Positions 51,022 to 59,988 of a stretch of DNA of 64,000 bases are shown piece by piece (positions within the stretch are counted from its first letter, which is position 1; each line of letters begins with the position of its first letter). A program made the translations under genes and the position numbers. The notes under the pieces are model-generated. The model did not search any database. It was not told the origin of the DNA and saw nothing but the letters and a program-made list of their open reading frames with translations. Origin of the DNA: Aromatoleum petrolei (lineage in GTDB: Bacteria; Pseudomonadota; Gammaproteobacteria; Burkholderiales; Rhodocyclaceae); contig NZ_CP059560.1 in the NCBI RefSeq assembly GCF_017894385.1, positions 5,340,501-5,404,500 of the forward strand, read 5' to 3'.

Positions 51022-52650
51022 TCAGGGTTTCCCCTCGCGCAGCCGGAAACGCTGCAGTTTTCCGGTCTCGGTGCGCGGCAGCGAATCGCGGAATTCGATC
51101 GCACGCGGATATTTGTACGGAGCGATCGTGCGCTTGACGAAGTCCTGCAGCTCGCGCACGAGCAGCTCCCCCGCCCCGTGGCCGGGGCGCGGCACGATGA
51201 AGGCCTTGACGATCTGCCCGCGCTCCTCGTCGGGCACGCCGATGACCGCGCATTCCGCGACCGCCGGATGCTGCATCAGCGCATCCTCCACTTCCGGCGC
51301 GCCGATGTTGTAGCCGGCCGACACGATCATGTCGTCGAGCCGCGACTGGTAGTGGAAATAACCGTCGGCATCCATGTAGTACGCGTCGCCGGTGTAGTTC
51401 CAGCCGTCGCCGACGTAGTTGCGCTGGCGCGAGTCGTCCAGGTAGCGACAGCCGGTCGGCCCTTTCACGGCGAGCCGGCCGACGGTGCCGGCGGGCACTT
51501 CGCGCCCTTCGTCGTCGACGATGCGGGCGCGGTAACCCGGCACGACGGTGCCGGTCGCGCCGGGGCGGGCGTGCTCCTCGTCGGCGGAGATGAAGATGTG
51601 GAACATCTCGGTCGCGCCGATGCCGTCGATGATCTCGATGCCCGTCGCATCCTTCCACAGCGCCCGCGTCGCCGCCGGCAGCACTTCGCCCGCCGACACG
51701 CACTTCACCAGCGGTCCGCCCAGGGGTGCGCCGAGCCGGCGCTCGCGGGCGCCCTCGGCCATCGCGCGATACGAGGTCGGCGCGGTGAAGAGGATCGTCG
51801 CGCCGAATTCGCCGATCGCGTCGAGGAGTTTCGGCGGAGAAGCCTGTTCGAGCAGCACCGTCGATGCACCCACGCTCATCGGGAACAGCAGCATGCCGCC
51901 CAGCCCGAACGTGAACGCGAGCGGCGGGCTGCCGATGAAGACGTCGTCCGGCTGCGGCCGCAGCACGTGCGGCGGCCAGCAGCGGCAGGCGGCGATGACG
52001 TCGCGGTGGAAATGCATCGTCGCCTTCGGCTGTCCCGTCGTGCCCGACGTGAACGCGAGGATGCAGGTGTCGTCGGAGGCGGTCGCGACGTTGTCGAACT
52101 CGTCGGATTGGCGCGCCATCGCCGCTTCGAGGCCCGCGCCGGACGGGTCGCCGAAGGAGACCACGTGCGCGACGGACGGACGCGTCGCCACCGCCTCGTC
52201 GAGTTCGCCGCGCAGCGCGTGCGCGCACAGCGCATGCGTGATGCGGCCCTTGTCGAGGATCTGCCCGAGCTCCTTCGCGCGCAGCAGCGGCATCGTCGCG
52301 ACCGCGATCGCGCCGGCCTTCATGATTGCGAACCAGCACGCGGCCAACATGGGGCTGTTCGGCCCGCGCAACAGGACGCGATTGCCCGGCACGACGCCGA
52401 GCTCATGCACGAGCACGTTGGCGATGCGGTTCGCGTGCCCGAGCAGATCGCGGTAAGTCCAGCACAGGCCGCCGGGGGCACGCAGGCAGACGCGCTCGCC
52501 CTCGCCGCCGAGAACGCGGCGGTCGAGCAGTTCGACGGCACAGTTCATCAGGGGAGGAAACTGCAGCGACGGCAGTTCGAAGAGGAATTCCGGCTGCTGC
52601 TCGGGCGGCGGCAGGCGGTCGCGGGCGAAGGTATCGACGTGACTCGTCAC
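51022..52650 (-). CDS. abmG: 2-Aminobenzoate-CoA ligase (benzoate-CoA ligase family)
   Basis: A 542-aa AMP-forming aryl-CoA ligase. Motifs in order: FTSGTTGQPKATMHFHRD, IDGIGATEMFHIF, and the hinge SRLDDMIVSAGYNIGAPEVE. The catalytic Lys is in RTETGKLQRFRLR. This pattern, especially GATEMFHIF, is typical of benzoate/2-aminobenzoate-CoA ligases rather than fatty-acid ligases. It would convert anthranilate to 2-aminobenzoyl-CoA, the substrate of the fused monooxygenase in this operon and the end product of the auxin pathway. The symbol follows the A. evansii cluster. A 184-bp gap precedes it, so a secondary promoter is possible. Confidence 0.87.
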   Translation of the reverse strand: MTSHVDTFARDRLPPPEQQPEFLFELPSLQFPPLMNCAVELLDRRVLGGEGERVCLRAPGGLCWTYRDLLGHANRIANVLVHELGVVPGNRVLLRGPNSPMLAACWFAIMKAGAIAVATMPLLRAKELGQILDKGRITHALCAHALRGELDEAVATRPSVAHVVSFGDPSGAGLEAAMARQSDEFDNVATASDDTCILAFTSGTTGQPKATMHFHRDVIAACRCWPPHVLRPQPDDVFIGSPPLAFTFGLGGMLLFPMSVGASTVLLEQASPPKLLDAIGEFGATILFTAPTSYRAMAEGARERRLGAPLGGPLVKCVSAGEVLPAATRALWKDATGIEIIDGIGATEMFHIFISADEEHARPGATGTVVPGYRARIVDDEGREVPAGTVGRLAVKGPTGCRYLDDSRQRNYVGDGWNYTGDAYYMDADGYFHYQSRLDDMIVSAGYNIGAPEVEDALMQHPAVAECAVIGVPDEERGQIVKAFIVPRPGHGAGELLVRELQDFVKRTIAPYKYPRAIEFRDSLPRTETGKLQRFRLREGKP

Positions 52651-52834
52651 GATGGCATCTCCCCTGATGAGGTGAATTCAGGATAGTGGCGGATTCCGGC
52701 CACGCTGCGCCCCCCCATGAGGGGGAGAAACGCGGGCGCCGGATCGGTGTCGGCGCAGCCGGGCCGTCGCAAGCGGTGTGCTGTGCCGCTTCGCTTGCGC
52801 TGTCGCGGCGAGGCCGCCGCCGGCGCGCGAGCCC

Positions 52835-53320
52835 TCAGGCGGGCATCGTCGAGAGATGCGCCTTCAGACGATCGAGCAGCTTCAGCATCTGCCGCTTCTC
52901 GGCATGGTCGAGCCCGGCCAGCAGGCCGACGACCCATTGCTCGTGCTCGCGCGCCATCCGATCGAACTGGCGCCGGCCCTCGGCGGTCAGCATCACCGTG
53001 AATGAACGCCGATCGCGCGGATCGTCGTGCCGCTCCACGAGGCCTTCCTCGGCCAGCTTGTCGGTCAGCCCGGTCACGTTGCCGCCCGTCACCATCAGCA
53101 GGCGCGACAGCTCGCTCATCTTCAGCCCTTCCGGATGACGGTCGAGCTGCGCCATCAGGTCGAAGCGCGGCAGCGTCGAATCGAAGTTCGTCCGCAGCCG
53201 CGTGCGCAGCTGCGCCTCGACGAGGTTCGTGCAGGTCAGCAGCCGCAGCCAGACGCGCAGCGCCTCGTGCTCGGCGTCGCGTGCATCGGTCGAGGGGCGG
53301 GCGGTGGCGGGCGTGGACAT
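52835..53320 (-). CDS. MarR-family regulator of the 2-aminobenzoate operon
   Basis: A 161-aa winged-helix regulator with the MarR core: FDLMAQLDRHPEGLKMSELS, a recognition helix around LMVTGGNVTGLTDKL, and the wing DDPRDRRSFTVMLTAEG. Relatives near aromatic CoA-ester pathways are repressors relieved by the CoA ester. It lies inside the abm operon between the Rid-family and ligase genes. A perfect GAATTAATTC palindrome 63 bp upstream of its start is a candidate site. The probable inducer is 2-aminobenzoyl-CoA, which is inference. Confidence 0.87.
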   Translation of the reverse strand: MSTPATARPSTDARDAEHEALRVWLRLLTCTNLVEAQLRTRLRTNFDSTLPRFDLMAQLDRHPEGLKMSELSRLLMVTGGNVTGLTDKLAEEGLVERHDDPRDRRSFTVMLTAEGRRQFDRMAREHEQWVVGLLAGLDHAEKRQMLKLLDRLKAHLSTMPA

Positions 53321-53382
53321 GCGGGCTCGGAGTCGGGGAAAGAACGGGAAGAGGCCGGATCGGCAAAAATACTTTACTCATG

Positions 53383-53392
53383 AATTAATTCG
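53383..53392. promoter_or_regulatory. Palindrome GAATTAATTC upstream of marR
   Basis: A perfect ten-base palindrome in a small AT-rich island (about 53366-53395) within the 101-bp gap between the Rid-family and MarR genes. It would suit an internal promoter/operator controlled by MarR. Confidence 0.45.
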
Positions 53393-53421
53393 GACTCAAG
53401 CAAAATCGCCCCGTGCGGGGG

Positions 53422-53820
53422 TCAGTCCGGGATCACCGCAGTGACCTCGATCTCGACTTTCGCGACGTCCTCGACGAGGTCGGCGACCTGCACCGCCGTC
53501 ATCGCCGGGAAGTTGCGCCCCATCACCTCGCGGTAGGCCTGGCCGATCTCCTTCAAGCGGGCGACGTACTCCTTCTTGTCGACCAGGTACCAGGTCATGC
53601 GCGTGACGTGCTCGGGTCCGCCGCCGGCGCTGCGCACGACGTCGATGGCATTCTTCAGCGCGAGGAAGACCTGCTGCACGAGGTCGTCGCTCGTGAAGCG
53701 GCATTGCGTGTCCCAGCCGATCTGGCCGCCGACGAAGATCTGGCGTCCGCGCGCCTCGATGCCGTTCGAGTAGCCCTTGGGCGCTGCCCAGCCCTCGGGC
53801 TGAATCACCTTATGAACCAT
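53422..53820 (-). CDS. RidA-family protein lacking the canonical active-site arginine
   Basis: A 132-aa Rid protein. The fold is clear ([21 protein letters not shown]; a C-terminal [11 protein letters not shown]), but the position of the Arg in the RidA motif PARS-VxV is Met here ([12 protein letters not shown]). That places it among Rid subfamilies reported to lack 2-aminoacrylate deaminase activity. It overlaps the acyl-CoA dehydrogenase gene by 11 bp. The product of 2-aminobenzoyl-CoA monooxygenase/reductase is an enamine-type amino-oxocyclohexene carboxyl-CoA, so a deaminase- or hydrolase-like role on that ring is attractive. It is unproven. Confidence 0.87.
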   Translation of the reverse strand: MVHKVIQPEGWAAPKGYSNGIEARGRQIFVGGQIGWDTQCRFTSDDLVQQVFLALKNAIDVVRSAGGGPEHVTRMTWYLVDKKEYVARLKEIGQAYREVMGRNFPAMTAVQVADLVEDVAKVEIEVTAVIPD

Positions 53821-55015
53821 GCTTGTCTCCTTCGGGGGATGCCTTTCCTGCCGCGGACGGCGCCGGCTGTTTCATGAGTTCGCGCGCGACGATGAGCTTC
53901 TGCACCTCGGTCGCGCCTTCGTAGATGCGCAGCGCGCGGATCTCGCGGTACAGCGACTCGACCTTGACGCCGACCCTCACGCCCTGCCCGCCGTGCATCT
54001 GCACCGCGGCGTCGATGACGCGCTGTGCGTTCTCGGTCGCGGTCATCTTCGCCATCGCCGCCTCGCGCGTCGTCGGGCGCTTCGCGACGTCGCGCTGCCA
54101 CGCGGCACGCGCCGTCAGCAGCGCCGCCGCGTCGATGTCGGTCGCCATCTCGCCGAGCTTCGCCTGCGTGAGCTGGAAGTCCGCGAGCGTGTGGCCGAAC
54201 ATCGCGCGGCCCTTCGCGTGCGCGAGCGCCTCGTCGAGCGCGCGGCGCGCGAAGCCCAGCGCCGCCGCGGCGACGGACGCGCGGAAGATGTCGAGCGTGC
54301 GCATCGCGATCTTGAAACCTTCGCCCGAGGCGCCGAGGCGGTTCCCGGCCGGAACACGCAGGCCGTTGAAGCGCAGCCTCGCGAGCGGGTGCGGCGCGAT
54401 GACGTCGAGCCGCTCGGCGACCTCGAAGCCCGGCATGTCCGGCGTCACGACGAAGGCCGACAGTCCGCGCGTGCCCGGCGCATCGCCGGTGCGCGCGAAC
54501 ACGCAATACACGTCGGCGATGCCGCCGTTCGAGATCCACGTCTTCTCGCCGTCGAGTACGTAGTGGTCGCCGTCCACCCGGGCGGTCGTTGCGATCGCGG
54601 CAACGTCGGAGCCCGCGTCGGGCTCGGTCAGTGCGAACGCGGCGATCCACTCGCCGGACGCGACCTTGGGCAGGACGCGGCGCTGAAGCTCGGGCGAGCC
54701 CGCGAGCGTGATCGCGCCCGAGCCCAGCCCCTGCATCGCGAACGCGAAGTCGGCAAGCCCGTCGTGGTACGCGAGCGTCTCCCGCGCGATGCACAACGCC
54801 CGCGAATCGAGCTCCGGCAGCGCGCCGCCGAACGCGGCCGGCACGCAGTAGCGCAGGAAACCGGCGCGGCCGAGCGCGGCGACGAGGCGGCGGCACGCGG
54901 CGTCGGTGTCGTGATGGTTGATGGGGGGCATCGCGGCCGCCCAATCGAAAATCGCGTCCGAGAGCGCGCGGTGCTCGGGGCCGAAGAACGGCAGGTCGAG
55001 GAAGCTGCGGTCCAT
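53810..55015 (-). CDS. Acyl-CoA dehydrogenase of the 2-aminobenzoate pathway
   Basis: A 401-aa FAD enzyme with [23 protein letters not shown] and the C-terminal [18 protein letters not shown]. The usual catalytic Glu in YEGA is present, unlike in IaaF. About 25 residues extend beyond the family C-terminus and look disordered. It lies 4 bp after the enoyl-CoA hydratase-family gene and overlaps the Rid gene, so it is tightly cotranscribed. It should oxidise an alicyclic or opened-chain CoA ester formed after ring reduction, passing electrons to ETF. The exact step is not known to me. Confidence 0.88.
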   Translation of the reverse strand: MDRSFLDLPFFGPEHRALSDAIFDWAAAMPPINHHDTDAACRRLVAALGRAGFLRYCVPAAFGGALPELDSRALCIARETLAYHDGLADFAFAMQGLGSGAITLAGSPELQRRVLPKVASGEWIAAFALTEPDAGSDVAAIATTARVDGDHYVLDGEKTWISNGGIADVYCVFARTGDAPGTRGLSAFVVTPDMPGFEVAERLDVIAPHPLARLRFNGLRVPAGNRLGASGEGFKIAMRTLDIFRASVAAAALGFARRALDEALAHAKGRAMFGHTLADFQLTQAKLGEMATDIDAAALLTARAAWQRDVAKRPTTREAAMAKMTATENAQRVIDAAVQMHGGQGVRVGVKVESLYREIRALRIYEGATEVQKLIVARELMKQPAPSAAGKASPEGDKHGS

Positions 55016-55019
55016 GATC

Positions 55020-55865
55020 TCAGCAGCCTTCGAACTTCGGCTTTTCCTTCGCAGCGAACGCCTGGAACGCGCGCCCGAAGTCGCCGGTCACCATGCAGAT
55101 CGCCTGGGCCTGGGCCTCGGACTCGATCATCTCCTCGATGCCCATCGCCCATTCCTGGTTCAGCATGGTCTTGGTCATCGTGTGCGCGAACCACGGCCCG
55201 TCGGCGAGGGTTTTCGCGAGGGCCTGAGCCTTGCCGAGCAGTTCGGCGGGCGCATGCACCGCGCTGAAGAAGCCGCAGGCGAGCGCCTCGTCGGCGCCCA
55301 TCGCGCGCCCGGTCATCAGCAGGTCGGTCGCCTTGCCCTGGCCGACGACGCGCGGCAGCAACCCGCAGGCGCCCATGTCGGCGCCGGCGAGCCCGACGCG
55401 CGTGAAGAGATACGCGGTCTTCGCCTCCGCGGTGCCGAGGCGGAAATCCGCCGCAAGGGCGACCATGGCCCCGGCGCCGGCGCAGATGCCGTCGATCGCC
55501 GCGATGATCGGCTGCGGGGCGCGGCGCATCGCCTTGACGAGATCGCCGGTCATGCGCGTGAAGGCCAGCAGCTCGGGCATCGTCATCTTCGTCAGCGGCT
55601 CGATGATCTCGAACACGTCGCCGCCGGAGCAGAAGTTGCCGCCGGCCCCCTGGATCACCACCGTGCGCACGTCGCTCGCATACGCGAGGCCGCGGAACAG
55701 GTCGCGCAGCTCGGCGTACGAGTCGAAGGTGAGCGGGTTCTTCTTCTCCGGGCGGTTCAGCGTGATCGTCGCGACGCGTCCGTCGTCGGAGCACTCCCAG
55801 CGGAAATGGCGCGCCGTATAGTCCTTGAAGGGGTGCTTGTGGTCCTGCATCGACAGTTCGGCCAT
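55020..55865 (-). CDS. Enoyl-CoA hydratase/isomerase-family protein, probable ring hydrolase-like
   Basis: A 281-aa crotonase-fold protein. The oxyanion-hole motif [12 protein letters not shown] and [13 protein letters not shown] are present, but the two Glu residues of true hydratases are not. Instead Asp163 in [18 protein letters not shown] sits with the same spacing to the LPRVVG motif as the catalytic Asp of 4-chlorobenzoyl-CoA dehalogenase. That suggests hydrolytic or C-C-cleaving chemistry rather than hydration, for example opening of an alicyclic oxo-acyl-CoA ring. AAGGAGAACGAG fixes the start at 55865. It follows the SDR gene by 70 bp. Confidence 0.85.
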   Translation of the reverse strand: MAELSMQDHKHPFKDYTARHFRWECSDDGRVATITLNRPEKKNPLTFDSYAELRDLFRGLAYASDVRTVVIQGAGGNFCSGGDVFEIIEPLTKMTMPELLAFTRMTGDLVKAMRRAPQPIIAAIDGICAGAGAMVALAADFRLGTAEAKTAYLFTRVGLAGADMGACGLLPRVVGQGKATDLLMTGRAMGADEALACGFFSAVHAPAELLGKAQALAKTLADGPWFAHTMTKTMLNQEWAMGIEEMIESEAQAQAICMVTGDFGRAFQAFAAKEKPKFEGC

Positions 55866-55935
55866 CTCGTTCTCCTTGGGTGACTCGCGCGACGGTCGGG
55901 ACGCGCGGAAAGTTCTTGTAGGTGTCGGCGCGGCC

Positions 55936-56748
55936 TCAGCCGCACATCACTTCGCCGCCGGCGACTGCGATCGATTGCCCGTGGATCGCGTCGCTCGACG
56001 GCAGACACAGCCAGCCGACGGTCGCCGCGACGTCCTCGGGCTGCACCAGCCGGCCCTGCGGGTTGCGCGCCGCGAGCGCTGCCTTCGCGTCGTCGGTGCT
56101 GCGACCGGTCTTGGCAACGATGTTGTCGACGGCGCCTTCGATCAGCGGGGTGTCGGTATAGCCGGGGCACACCGCGTTGACCGTGATCCCCTGCTTCGCG
56201 ACCTCCAGCGCAAGCGCGCGCGTGAGGCCGACGACGCCGTGCTTGGCCGCGCAGTACGCGGCGACGTAGGCGTAGCCGACGAGCCCCGCGGTGCTCGCGA
56301 CGTTGACGATGCGCCCCCAGCCCCCGGCCTGCATGCCGGCCAGCACCGCGTGCGTGCAGTGGTAGGTGCCTGTGAGATTCACGGCGAGCATCTCGCTCCA
56401 CAGCTCGGGATCGGTGCGGCCGAAGGGCGCGCTTTTCGCCGCGCCGGCGTTATTCACCAGGATCGCGATCGGCCCGCGCGCCGCCGCGGCGGCATCGAAC
56501 GCCGCGCGCACGGCGGCGAAGTCCGTGATGTCGGCGACGGCGAGGCCATGGCCTTCGCCGTCGAGTTCCGCGCAAGTCGCCTCGAGCGCCGGCCCGCGCC
56601 GGCCGACGAGCGTCAGCGTCGCGCCGAGGCGCGCGAGTTCCAGCGCGCAGGCGCGGCCGATGCCGCTGCCGGCACCGGTCACCAGCGCATGCCGGCCGGC
56701 GAGCGGCGCGGCGGCGTTTTCTCTCTTGGGATCGGGGGTGATTGTCAT
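55936..56748 (-). CDS. Short-chain dehydrogenase/reductase (3-hydroxyacyl-CoA dehydrogenase-like)
   Basis: A 270-aa classical SDR. The NAD(P)-binding [10 protein letters not shown] (about residues 24-33), NNAG, catalytic Ser in [10 protein letters not shown] and the [11 protein letters not shown]yr-Lys pair are intact. It probably interconverts a hydroxy and oxo group on the alicyclic CoA ester formed from 2-aminobenzoyl-CoA. An acidic residue near the end of beta-2 is not obvious, so the NAD versus NADP choice is open. It lies 40 bp after the fused monooxygenase gene in the same operon. Confidence 0.9.
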   Translation of the reverse strand: MTITPDPKRENAAAPLAGRHALVTGAGSGIGRACALELARLGATLTLVGRRGPALEATCAELDGEGHGLAVADITDFAAVRAAFDAAAAARGPIAILVNNAGAAKSAPFGRTDPELWSEMLAVNLTGTYHCTHAVLAGMQAGGWGRIVNVASTAGLVGYAYVAAYCAAKHGVVGLTRALALEVAKQGITVNAVCPGYTDTPLIEGAVDNIVAKTGRSTDDAKAALAARNPQGRLVQPEDVAATVGWLCLPSSDAIHGQSIAVAGGEVMCG

Positions 56749-56788
56749 CGTGATGTTCCCGTGCTCGCTTGCGGGTCTGGGTTCCAGG

Positions 56789-59113
56789 CTATTTGGCTAT
56801 CGAGGCCGCCGCGGCGGCGCGCTGCAGGTTGGTCTCGTATTGGCCGCGGGCGGAGCGGTACTGCTTCGGCCACGCGACGTCGCCGAAGCCGATCTTCGCC
56901 GCTTCGTGCAGCGTCCACGCCGGGTCCGCAAGGTGCGGTCGCGCGATGGCGCACAGGTCCGCGCGGCCCGCAGCGATGATGCTGTTCGCGTGGTCGGCCT
57001 CGGAGATCGCACCAACCGCGAGCGTCGGGATGCCGACCTCGTTGCGAATGCGGTCGGCGAACGGCGTCTGGTACATGCGGCCGTACACCGGCTGGTCGCC
57101 CTTCCACACCTGGCCAGACGAGCAGTCGATGATGTCGGCGCCGGCCTCCTTGAAAAGACGCGCGATCGCGACGGCGTCGTCAGCGGTGTTGCCCCCCGGG
57201 AACCAGTCGTGGCACGACAGGCGCACCGACATCGGGCGGTTCGTCGGCCACATCGCACGCATTGCCTTGAACACTTCGAGCGGGAAGCGCGCACGGTTCT
57301 CGAGGTCACCGCCGAACTCGTCCGTGCGGCGGTTGGTCAGCGGCGACAGGAAGCTCGACAGCAGATAGCCGTGCGCGCAGTGCAGCTCCAGGATGTCGAA
57401 GCCGGCCTCGGCCGCCATGCGCGTGGCGCGCACGAAGTCGTTGCGCACGCGCTCCATGTCGTCGCGCGTCATCGCACGCGGCACCTGCGAGTGCGGCAGG
57501 TAGGGCAGCGGCGAGGCGGAGATCAGTTCCCATGCACCGGTGTCGAGCGGTTCGTCGATGCCTTCCCAGGCGAGCTTCGTCGCGCCCTTGCGGCCGGCAT
57601 GGCCGAGCTGCATACCGATCTTCGCATCCGAATTGCCATGCACGAAATCGACGATGCGCTTCCACGCATTCACATGCTCGGGCTTGTACATGCCCGCGCA
57701 TCCCGGCGTGATGCGCGCATCGGGCGACACGCAGGTCATCTCGGTATACAGGAGCCCCGCGCCGCCCAAGGCACGCGAGCCGAAATGCACGAGGTGGAAG
57801 TCGTTGGCGGCGCCGTCCTCGGCCGAGTACATCGCCATCGGTGACATCACGATGCGGTTCGCGAGCGTCAGGCCCCGCAGCTTGAACGGGGTGAACATCG
57901 GCGGCGGCGGGGTCTCGTCGTCGCGTACCTCCAGCCCGGCCTTGCGCGCGAGCCAGCGTTCGTAGCCTTCGAGCCAGCCCGCGTCGCGCAGCCGCAGGTT
58001 CTCGTGCGAAATGCGCTGCGAGCGCGTCAGCATCGAGTACATGAACTGCTCAGGCTCCAAGGTATCGCAGTAGCGTGCGCCGCACACCTCGAACCATTCC
58101 ATCGCGTTCCACGCGGCGTTCTGCAGCCGCAGCACGTCGATGTTGCGGGCCGCCTGATAGCGCTCCAGCACCGCGGGGATGTGTTCGCGCGTATCGCCCT
58201 CGTCGCGGAAGAGCCGCGTGAGCTCGATCGCATCTTCGAGCGCGAGCTTGGTGCCCGAGCCGATCGCGAAATGCGCGGTGTGCACGGCATCGCCCATCAG
58301 CACGACGTGGCTCTTGCCGTTGTAGTGGTGCCACTGCTCGCACTTCACGCGCTGGAAGTTGAGCCACGCCGAGCCGCGCAGGTGGCGCGAGTTGGTCATC
58401 AGGCGGTGGCCATCGAGGTGCTTGCCGAAGAGCTGTTCGCAGAACGCGATCGACTGCTCCTGGTCGGCGGTGTCGAGGCCGTGCGCCTTCCACACGTGCT
58501 CGGGGCATTCGACGATGAAGGTCGTCGTGTTGTCGTCGAACTTGTAGATGTGGGCCTGGAACCAGCCATGCTCGGTCTTCTCGAAGAAGAACGTGAAGGC
58601 GTCGAAGAGCTTGGTCGTGCCGAGCCAGATGTAGCGGTTGGGCCGCGTGACGATGTCGGGCTTGAACACCTCCGCGTATTTGTTGCGGACGCGTGAGTTG
58701 ATGCCGTCGGAGGCGATGACGAGATCGGCGTCGGGAAACTCGGCGTCCGACTCGACCTCGCGATCGAACACGAGCTCGACGCCCAGTTCCTCGCAGCGCG
58801 CCTGCAGGATGTTGAGCATCATCTTGCGGCCGATGCCGACGAAGCCGTGCCCGCCGCTGCGGATCGTGCGCCCCTTGAAATGGAGCTCGATGTCGTCCCA
58901 GTGGTTGAACGCGACCTGGATCGCGTCGGCCGTCTCCGGGTCCCACTCGCGCATGTTGTCCATCGTCGCGTCCGAGAACACGACGCCCCAGCCGAAGGTG
59001 TCGTAGGGGCGGTTCCGCTCGATCACGCGGATCTCGTGCGCCGGGTTCAGCTTCTTCATCAGGATCGCGAAATACAGCCCCGCGGGCCCGCCACCGATAC
59101 AGACGATACGCAT
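56789..59113 (-). CDS. abmA: 2-Aminobenzoyl-CoA monooxygenase/reductase (fused flavoenzyme)
   Basis: A 774-aa fusion. Residues 1 to about 390 form an FAD monooxygenase with [24 protein letters not shown] and [13 protein letters not shown]. About 398-770 form an old-yellow-enzyme-type FMN reductase with [36 protein letters not shown] and [16 protein letters not shown]. This architecture matches the A. evansii enzyme that hydroxylates and then hydrogenates the ring of 2-aminobenzoyl-CoA using O2 and NADH. Shorter salicyloyl-CoA hydroxylases lack the second half, and databases often name the fusion a salicylyl-CoA hydroxylase. It is the first gene of the leftward operon. A 343-bp AT-richer promoter region lies upstream. 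Confidence 0.93.
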   Translation of the reverse strand: MRIVCIGGGPAGLYFAILMKKLNPAHEIRVIERNRPYDTFGWGVVFSDATMDNMREWDPETADAIQVAFNHWDDIELHFKGRTIRSGGHGFVGIGRKMMLNILQARCEELGVELVFDREVESDAEFPDADLVIASDGINSRVRNKYAEVFKPDIVTRPNRYIWLGTTKLFDAFTFFFEKTEHGWFQAHIYKFDDNTTTFIVECPEHVWKAHGLDTADQEQSIAFCEQLFGKHLDGHRLMTNSRHLRGSAWLNFQRVKCEQWHHYNGKSHVVLMGDAVHTAHFAIGSGTKLALEDAIELTRLFRDEGDTREHIPAVLERYQAARNIDVLRLQNAAWNAMEWFEVCGARYCDTLEPEQFMYSMLTRSQRISHENLRLRDAGWLEGYERWLARKAGLEVRDDETPPPPMFTPFKLRGLTLANRIVMSPMAMYSAEDGAANDFHLVHFGSRALGGAGLLYTEMTCVSPDARITPGCAGMYKPEHVNAWKRIVDFVHGNSDAKIGMQLGHAGRKGATKLAWEGIDEPLDTGAWELISASPLPYLPHSQVPRAMTRDDMERVRNDFVRATRMAAEAGFDILELHCAHGYLLSSFLSPLTNRRTDEFGGDLENRARFPLEVFKAMRAMWPTNRPMSVRLSCHDWFPGGNTADDAVAIARLFKEAGADIIDCSSGQVWKGDQPVYGRMYQTPFADRIRNEVGIPTLAVGAISEADHANSIIAAGRADLCAIARPHLADPAWTLHEAAKIGFGDVAWPKQYRSARGQYETNLQRAAAAASIAK

Positions 59114-59456
59114 CTCAGGTCTCCTCCATCTGGGCGCCCGGCTTCACCCCTGGGCGTCGTGTCGCTCTATTTTAGTTGCGAATATTTCATACTTAAAGCA
59201 CTTAGTCAAACGCTGACGCAGTGCGCACCCGAAGGCTTCGGATCGTCGGGGCTGCGAACTGCGCTGCGTTGGGTGTATTACCCCACATCTGCCGACGCTT
59301 TGACCCCCCCATGTGGGGGAGGTGCGGTGCGCCGCGAAGACGCACTATCCCCCGACGCCTAGCGGTGACGGCTGCTGCACTGCAGAAATAAAACTTCGTG
59401 ACTGAATATTTTAAGCCTGATATATCTTCGCTCCACTCTACTCGCGGGAGTTCGGC
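59114..59456. promoter_or_regulatory. Divergent promoter region between abmA and TRAP genes
   Basis: A 343-bp region, GC-rich in the centre with AT-rich ends at 59168-59210 and 59385-59430. The octamer GAATATTT occurs in both ends (59180-59187 and 59404-59411), each followed by a TTAA-containing stretch. No gene is seen. It probably holds the abm promoter at the left end and the TRAP promoter at the right. Confidence 0.5.
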
Positions 59457-59987
59457 ATGGCCATACAGCAAGCGGCAATCGGAACCGGGATCACGATCCG
59501 ATCCCGCCCCGGACGGTTCTACCACCAGTTGATGAACGCCTGCGGCATGCTCGCGGCGCTGCTCTTCGGCGGCATGGCGCTGCTCGTGTGCGCCGACGTC
59601 GTGATGCGCAACGTCGGCCTCGGGTCGATCGCATGGGCCGTCGAGGCGACCGAATACATCCTGATGGTCGCGACCTTTGTCGCGGCGCCATGGCTGCTGT
59701 ACCTGAACGACCACATCCGCGTCGACGTCGTGCTGCGCGCGCTGTCGGCGCCGATGCAGCGCCGTCTGGAGCTCGCGACCGACCTCGCCTGCTGCGTGAT
59801 CTGCGCGGTCCTCGCGTGGCAGACCGTCGCGGTGGCACATGACACGGCTGCCCAGGGCAGTCTCGTGTTCAAGGTGCTGGTGTTCCCGGAATGGTGGCTG
59901 AACCTGCCGATGGTGTTCTCGTGCGCGCTGCTCGCGGTCGAGTTCGCGCGCCGCTTCATCAATCTGCTGACGCGGGAGGCGCACTGA
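59457..59987 (+). CDS. TRAP transporter small membrane subunit (DctQ-like)
   Basis: A 176-aa protein with four predicted helices. DVVMRNVGLGSIAWAVEATE is the usual DctQ-type conserved block. It associates with the large DctM-type subunit in the inner membrane of a Na+-driven TRAP transporter. Only one base separates it from the next gene. The three subunits are all present in the order Q-M-P. The position opposite abmA suggests uptake of 2-aminobenzoate or another aromatic acid. Confidence 0.88.
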   Translation: MAIQQAAIGTGITIRSRPGRFYHQLMNACGMLAALLFGGMALLVCADVVMRNVGLGSIAWAVEATEYILMVATFVAAPWLLYLNDHIRVDVVLRALSAPMQRRLELATDLACCVICAVLAWQTVAVAHDTAAQGSLVFKVLVFPEWWLNLPMVFSCALLAVEFARRFINLLTREAH

Positions 59988-59988
59988 G

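Noticed and set aside
56789-59113. Salicyloyl-CoA 5-hydroxylase
   Set aside because: The reductase-type second half and the surrounding ligase, SDR and dehydrogenase genes fit the 2-aminobenzoyl-CoA monooxygenase/reductase. Salicylate-type enzymes lack the fusion.
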